Assembly: GCA_013054445.1 (NCBI GenBank)
Contig: JAAMPI010000689.1
Span: 1-28,102, forward strand
Direction: 5' to 3'
DNA from: Cudoniella acicularis
Taxonomy: Eukaryota > Ascomycota > Leotiomycetes > Helotiales > Helotiaceae
DNA length: 28,102 nt
The notes under the pieces were generated by a model. That model was not told the DNA's origin and searched no databases. It saw only the letters and a list, made by a program, of their open reading frames with translations. The position numbers were made by a program, and so were the translations under genes. Position 1 is the stretch's first letter. Each line of letters begins with the position of its first letter. Positions 23,155-28,102 of the stretch are shown here, in pieces.

Positions 23155-23609
23155 CTTCTTCCCCCGCAAAAGCCCAATAAGTTTCCTTCGATTCCGCTCG
23201 TCCTCTATTTCGCCCTCAATACCCTCACTATCCTCTTCCTTCTTCAAAACTCTCCTCTCTCTAAACCGCTCACTCTCCCTCCTCAAATCACCCAAATCCC
23301 TCTCCCGTTTCCGATACTGCTTAAACTCCTCAGGAGTATAACTCCCAATCTCCTTCCCTCTGCTATCCCTTCCCAAATCCGCTGGTTTGGGTAAGGGGAT
23401 CGGTATCTTCTGCGCTTCAACCGCCTTCCAGAATTCCTTCTGCTGTGCGGCAGGCCAAGTCCTCCACACGCCCGTATCGAGAAATCGATAGTTTGCGTAT
23501 GCTGATTTCTCGTTCGCGGTAAGATGCAAGAGGCCTTTTTGGTCTTTGAGGACTTGGTAGGGTCGTGAGGCAAGGTATTCGGCTTCAAGTTGTGCTGCTA
23601 TGGTGGGGT
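23155..23609 (-). other. Met-less open frame fused in frame to the RAM2 start
   Basis: About 151 codons are open and in frame with RAM2. They read as real protein: AAQLEAEYLASRPYQVL, then TANEKSAYANYRFLDTGVW, TPEEFKQYRKRERDLGDL and a charged end. No methionine occurs until the RAM2 Met, so it needs an upstream exon. A candidate exon starts with ATG at 23755 (MAPKASKAPKAQPKPLDP) and could be spliced from GTGTCC at 23686 to the acceptor at 23610, but it hits a TGA unless the T5 run at 23695-23699 carries one more base. I do not recognise the family. It may be an N-terminal extension of Ram2 or the body of another gene read into it. Confidence 0.5.
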
Positions 23610-24063
23610 CTGCGTTTGCGCATCAGCTAAAGAGGGCAAAAGGGAGTGGAGAGGGGTGTGGCGATTTCGAGGGCAAAGGGGGACACGTATCAAGTTTTTG
23701 GAGGGTCGAGAGGCTTGGGTTGAGCTTTGGGGGCTTTGGAGGCTTTGGGTGCCATGGTTGAGAGATGGGGATGTGGGGTTGACAAAGGCTCGTCCGAAAA
23801 TGTCGGCTGCAGCCTCGCGTATCCCTGGACAATATCAAGAAGTTTTGAATCAACAATATGAAGATTACAAGGGGACTTTTGGTTTCACAGGATTAATAAT
23901 GTTTATTACAGACGAAAATGGCACTCAGGCACCAACAGAAGCATTACTAATAAGTAAATCGTTCCCTATTTGTACATTGAATTAAACGTTTATCGCAACC
24001 GTAAAAGTGCTCCCCTGATTATCATGCCGGTTTCGTACAGCTGTTGCCAGCATGTGATTTTTT
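23610..24063. other. intergenic between ERG12 and RAM2
   Basis: These 454 bp hold the ERG12 3' end and, in the left part, the candidate first exon at 23755-23687 of the RAM2 extension. I see no other gene. The plus-strand frames here are shadows with low-complexity translations. Confidence 0.5.
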
Positions 24064-25750
24064 CTAATCCTCTACCTTCCAAAACTTCCAAGCCTCTCGG
24101 TCTCCTCCCTCTCCGTGCACACCAACAAGCTCCTCGACACCTTCGATACCATCGGCATTCAAGAACTTTTCTTGATCAATCTCCTCACCACCTTGATCGT
24201 CTTCAATTCCATTTTTGAGCACAGCTGGCCATAAAACACCAATTCCATCACATCCCAAAGTTGTCTCGAACTTTTCGTAGCCTTCTTGATCCAGTGTCCT
24301 CTCCAAACTCCTTAGTCTTTCAGGAGTGATTCCAGGTTTAAGAAGAGTGATTGCACATCCTCCTCCACCAGCACCAGTAAGCTTTGTCCAACCAATTCCC
24401 TCATGATCTACCAATTCCCGTATTCGATCGAGTCGCGGATGTGATACACCAAGAGCAACTAAAAGTCCATGATTAACAGTCATCAATTTTCCCAATTCCT
24501 CCAGACTTGACAATTCCTCACTGTCAAAGTCTTCATGTGCGATTAGAGCCGCAGCACCCTCGCCGACTTTGTCTATTGCGTGAAGTATTGATTCGGTGAT
24601 TTGTGGGTGCGCCTTTTTCAACGCGGCAACCTTTGCGACCTCTACCGCCGTTGATTTTGGTGATTTTGTATCGACAAGAAGTAAAGGAAGCTCGGGGAAA
24701 TTCCATAGAGGTCTAACAGTCGGTGGTTTCGAGTAATCTGACCTTTGGAAGATCACACCCTTGCCCTGTGTCGCAACGGTATTATCAACGCCTGAAGGAT
24801 TTCCATGTATGCACATCTCGCCAACGAAAGCCCATCTATTAATGCGCTCAATTTGCAAACGTGCTTCGTCGGCCGGCTGGTCAGGATGTGGTCCGGAAAG
24901 TGTGCGGATCTGCAGTAAAAGTGCTCCTGCCAGGCAGACGGAAATAGAAGCACTGCTGCCCAGTCCAGCACCAATGGGTATCGTCGAGCGTAAAGTGTAT
25001 AAACATCCTGGAAACGATTGAGAACCAAGAGATAGCAGTAGGTATAGAAAACAGGATGCGGAATTCCGATGGACTCGGCGAACTTCCTCAGGTGCGCCCT
25101 CTGAGACATTTGCGAGATGCGGTTGCATTGCAGCAACCAGCTCAGGGTCAAGAGAAGTGACGAGGTTGTAGTAGTATTTTTTCTTTGAAGGTTGAGAGAA
25201 TGTATCCCATGGCAGATCATCTATGTTCCATGTATGTGAAAGGTTTATGTCGGGGAATCGAAGGGAGATTATTCGTTTTGATTTCGAGAGCGCGGTTACG
25301 AGGAGGTAGGATCGAAGAGAAATTGCTGCTGCGATAGCAGCCTAGACAAATTGTGAGCAATGTGCGAACAGAAAAAGAGGATGGTCATACCTTTCCGTGA
25401 ACAACTGCATGTTCTCCAAACACAATGACTTTCCCGGGAGCCGACACCATGAACGAGGGCATCATCGGGGACGACTGCTTCCTATCTTGAGCCATTTTGC
25501 GCGAGCGGCCCGTACCATTGATCGCTATGTCTACCATTTCTCCGGTGCTTTCTGGAACGTTTAGCTTTCCATTGGTGCGAGGTGGCATTTCAAAAGATAC
25601 GGAGCTGGAGGTGTCAGACGGCGTGTCGATGGGGATGGAAGCAGTACTCGAGGCCGGCGAATGTAATTTGTGACTAGTCCGGTCGGTCTTACCACCGGAA
25701 AACTCAAAGAACTTTCTCGCGCCGTCGCTCATTGCACAACCAACGTTCAT
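24064..25750 (-). CDS. ERG12: mevalonate kinase
   Basis: Mevalonate kinase phosphorylates mevalonate with ATP in the cytosol, an early step of the isoprenoid and ergosterol pathway. Two exons (25750-25391, 25341-24064) flank a 49-nt intron (donor GTATGA, acceptor TCTAG) and give 545 residues. The three GHMP-kinase motifs are present: SAPGKVIVFGEHAVVHGK near residue 103-120, the Gly-rich loop PIGAGLGSSASIS near 241, and KLTGAGGGGCAITL near 443. The catalytic Asp lies in NPSGVDN near 305. The enzyme body starts around residue 100, so the ATG at 25750 gives a Ser/Thr-rich lead of about 100 residues beyond the yeast enzyme. In-frame ATGs at 25732, 25588 and 25495 (MAQDRKQSSPMMP) are alternatives, the last giving the usual length. 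It is followed by RAM2 in the same direction. Confidence 0.94.
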
Positions 25751-27214
25751 GCGATGCAAGAATATGGTACAGGGTTGGAAAAGGGGAACAAAGACAGCAG
25801 TGCACCGTGCTTTAAACAATCAATTGCCATATGCTATTCGCATGGCATTGCATGGCATGATTACTTGGTGGGTGAAGGCGGATGCGGGTTATGGCCAAGG
25901 CAAACCCGACATCAACTTCTTGGTGAGCCGGTGGCAGGACGACTGTTGGTGTCAGGGGGGGTGCGAAGAAGGTGATTACTGGAACTGGCGTAGCGTTACC
26001 CCTGTGAACCCCTGGAATTGCAGCAGCAGTGGCTGGGTTCAACGTCATGGGGACCACACTGGCTGAGAGACATGCTGAATTTTCCGAGGCGCCCAGGCGC
26101 CCAGTCTCGGGGATGCCAGAAAATGTCGATGCTCACGACTTACTACTCGGGATCTGTTGCCTCAAGACTGTAGTCGGGCACTATACGGAGTTTTGAATCC
26201 ATTGATGTGTTTACAGCCGAGAGCTGAGGGCTCCTCACGATTCACAGCCACGGATCACTAGTTTCAGTGCAGTGACACCCACGCCACTCCTTCACTGGCA
26301 CGTTGCACAGAAGGCTGCAACGAACTTGATTGGGAAACCAACTGCCCCAAGAAGAATCCTGATGCGAGCGTAATGTTCCCATTAGGTTTCCCGATCCCCG
26401 AGTTGACTTCGGGATAATGTCCCGTGTAGGTTACGCCAATGGTATTGTATATTTTCAGAAATTCAGATCTTCATAGTGTTTGCTGGATTGTACAGTACCA
26501 GTCTAATCCAATAGCTGAACAAACTTCAGATACAAACATCCGACACTTTTGGACCGTTGCAGTGCTAGAAATCTCAAGGCGAAACCGAGAGACGAGACTT
26601 TGAACTCAATGAACTCTCGGCCAATTGAGGCTAGTATTTCGGTCCGTTATCAATTCTCCGTCCACGCCACACAACTGCTGGCTTACGGTGCACGCAAAAC
26701 ATGCTTCAGCCAAAAAGGCTTTTCTCTCTTGCATCTAGAAAGATCGATTTCATTTGCTCAGGTGCCCAATGTATTGAAAGTTATGATGAACTTTCTGGAG
26801 CTCCCCTTTTCCAAAGGCCAACAGCGCGCAGGAATTGCCAGACCCAAAAAACAATCTTATAAATATCAGAGTGGGCTACTCAGCCTAGTCTTCTAGAAAC
26901 TCGTGGAGGCAAGCAAGGCTCGTTGGATCAGCGCATCCGTATTTCCCTCAATCAGCATCGAGTTCGCTGTTGACTTGCGTGTAGGACCCATCAGCCACCC
27001 GGCAGTCGGGGATGATATCTTCGAGTACCAGACTACACGGGAATCCTTCTTTACCGTTGAAGAACTTGGCGGTTCGTTTACCTCTCTCTTGATAGAATCT
27101 CCTCGGGGCATTTGCGTTGCAATTTCGTAGTTGGCTTTCTCTTTCAAAACATAATCCATGGATTCAAGCTCTGATTTCGGGTATTACACTGGATATGTGT
27201 GCGCTGGACTTCCA

Positions 27215-27266
27215 TGAAAAAGAAAGAAAGGGAGAAAGAGAGAGAGAGAGAAGGAGAGAAAGGAAA
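27215..27266. repeat. purine (GA/GAAA) microsatellite
   Basis: The plus strand is almost pure A/G, with AGAAAGAAAG followed by a run of GA dinucleotides and AGGAGAGAAAGG. A shorter copy of the same type lies at 27401-27428. Confidence 0.85.
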
Positions 27267-27338
27267 ATTCCTTGCCCAACACTCTCTTGTGAGTTGGTCG
27301 AACTTTGACATAGTTCCTCATTGCCTTTAACTTGGTGT

Positions 27339-27525
27339 AGCGCGGAGTGGATGAACGCGCTTCAAGTCCGGCAACGGCCCCTTCGTGTACCAGACTCTTA
27401 CGGAGAGAAAGAGAGAGAGAGAAGAAAATGCTGCATCAAGAACAATATCGTGAGTTGATAAAAGATTGGTAGAGCTCCTCCTTACATCTGCTTGTTACAG
27501 CGCGGAGTAGAATAACGCGCTTCAA
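27339..27525. repeat. duplicated stem-loop element, two copies 160 bp apart
   Basis: Copy 1 (27339-27365) and copy 2 (27499-27525) match at 24 of 27 positions. Each has the perfect inverted pair AGCGCG ... CGCGCT around an 11-nt loop (GAGTGGATGAA and GAGTAGAATAA). Each copy is preceded by a GA-rich tract and a TGAGTTG word, so the repeated unit is about 160 bp long but strongly diverged outside the stem. Confidence 0.7.
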
Positions 27526-27716
27526 CCCCATCCACCAGCTTCATCTCCAACGCGTCCAACGTACCGAAACCAAAAAAAAACTTAAGACAAAACCCATTTC
27601 CCTACCACCGGCTTCCCTCGGCCCTCGGCCCCACTCGCTTCCCTCTTCCTAACCCTCATATATAAATCCAAATAAGCATTTGTCAATCACAATCAACAGT
27701 AGGTAGATTTAGAAAC

Positions 27717-27812
27717 TGTCGCGCACGGGTGAGCCCTTCCGGGGCTCGCTTATTCAGGGGCTCAGGGCAGAGGCCAGGGGTGCTCCCCCTACCCCCGGGG
27801 CCCCACTTTTAC
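27717..27812. repeat. GC-rich block with several short inverted repeats
   Basis: The block contains GAGCCC-N5-GGGCTC near 27732, AGGGG-N5-CCCCT near 27776 and the palindrome GGGGCCCC near 27798, in a sequence much richer in GC than its flanks. It ends about 70 bp before the 5S gene. Its nature is unknown; a fragment of a repeat or mobile element is possible. Confidence 0.5.
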
Positions 27813-27852
27813 CCGTATATAAGGCGCTTTATAACCGACCCGATTGCAACAC

Positions 27853-27858
27853 GATATA
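27853..27858 (+). promoter_or_regulatory. TATA-like box upstream of the 5S gene
   Basis: GATATA lies about 27 bp before the 5S start, the distance at which upstream TATA elements of Neurospora and fission yeast 5S genes are known to act. Confidence 0.5.
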
Positions 27859-27882
27859 GATTTAAACAAGGAAAAAGCTTTC

Positions 27883-28001
27883 ACATACGACCATAGACTG
27901 AGGAGAACTGGGCATCCCGTCCGCTCTGCCATACATAAGCCTCAGATCGGCAGATTAGTAGTTGGGTGGGTGACCACCAGCGAATACCTGCTGTTGTATG
28001 T
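27883..28001 (+). rRNA. 5S ribosomal RNA
   Basis: The 119-nt gene begins ACATACGACCATAG and ends GTTGTATGT, which pair to form helix I. It contains the loop segment CCCGTCCGCTC and the internal polymerase III promoter, AGTAGTTGGGTGGG then GGTGACCACCAGCGAAT. Relative to the Neurospora-type 5S recalled from general knowledge, helix II has changed on both sides (CTGAGG with CCTCAG) and helix V also keeps pairing (GCAG with CTGC). These paired changes argue for a functional copy rather than a relic. A single dispersed copy next to protein genes is normal in filamentous ascomycetes. The 5S RNA joins the large ribosomal subunit. Confidence 0.95.
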
Positions 28002-28007
28002 TTTTTT
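28001..28007 (+). terminator. RNA polymerase III terminator (T7)
   Basis: Seven T residues follow the last paired base of the 5S gene, which is the standard polymerase III stop signal. A hairpin-forming inverted repeat (CCTTCTA ... TAGAAGG) follows at 28052-28071. Confidence 0.85.
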
Positions 28008-28102
28008 AAAATCCCGCTTTTTACTATTCTCCCTGATAAGTCTATATAATTCCTTCTAGTTTTTTAGAAGGTTGCTCACTACTAGATACCCTTTGAAAAT
28101 AC

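Larger units (their letters stand above)
25751..27882. other. 2.1 kb intergenic region between ERG12 and the 5S gene
   Basis: This is the ERG12 promoter side and the upstream flank of the 5S rRNA gene. Open frames at 25749-26066 and 26549-26896 have no domain and read as non-coding. The right half holds GA-rich microsatellites, a duplicated stem-loop and a GC-rich hairpin block, listed separately. Confidence 0.55.

Noticed and set aside
23590..23985. Plus-strand open frame of 131 codons between RAM2 and ERG12
   Set aside because: The translation is Gly/Trp/Arg-rich low complexity, opposite to Pro-rich minus-strand sequence, with no domain.
25749..26066. Plus-strand open frame rich in Trp and Gly upstream of ERG12
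   Set aside because: No recognisable domain, and it overlaps the promoter and leader of ERG12 in the antisense direction; probably chance.
26066..27880. tRNA genes or a CRISPR-like array in the right-hand spacer
   Set aside because: No A-box/B-box pair with a cloverleaf was found, and the repeats are two diverged units plus microsatellites, not regularly spaced direct repeats.

Overview
This window looks like nuclear DNA of a filamentous ascomycete (Pezizomycotina, possibly Leotiomycetes; the class is a guess). The evidence is short introns of about 50-60 nt with GTAAGT-like donors and CTAAC/CTAAT branch points, fungal-type proteins throughout, moderate GC content and a solitary 5S rRNA gene. 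I see no bacterial, viral, CRISPR or obvious transposase signal.

Layout, left to right. Minus strand: an F-box/Sec10 recyclin (RCY1, 56-2849) and a 1489-residue SNF2 helicase with a RING finger (IRC20/SHPRH-like, 3508-8140). A 433 bp divergent promoter follows. Plus strand: mitoribosomal mS41 (FYV4, 8574-9260), a 2.2 kb non-coding stretch, a small bZIP-like regulator with no leucine zipper (about 11434-12317), the INO80 subunit IES1 (13686-15932) and an unrecognised three-intron gene (17780 to 20221 or 20392). Minus strand again: the farnesyl/geranylgeranyltransferase alpha subunit (RAM2, 22053-23154, with an open N-terminal extension) downstream of mevalonate kinase (ERG12, 24064-25750). The right end holds 2 kb without genes, containing GA-rich repeats, a duplicated stem-loop and a GC-rich hairpin block, and then a 5S rRNA gene on the plus strand (27883-28001).

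How the genes connect. Three of them form a prenylation path: ERG12 makes isoprenoid precursor, RAM2 is a subunit of the enzymes that attach prenyl groups to CAAX proteins, and the recyclin at the far left ends in a CAAX box (Cys-Val-Ala-Met). IES1 and the SNF2/RING protein are both chromatin or DNA-damage factors. I find no sign that the whole window is a coordinated cluster.

Several genes show an abrupt frame change, two of them exactly at homopolymer runs (T7 at 2419-2425 in RCY1, G7 at 20343-20349 in the unknown gene) and a possible third at T5 23695-23699 upstream of RAM2. Single-base assembly errors are the simplest explanation. The most open questions are the extension fused in frame to RAM2 and the identity of the 17780-20392 gene.
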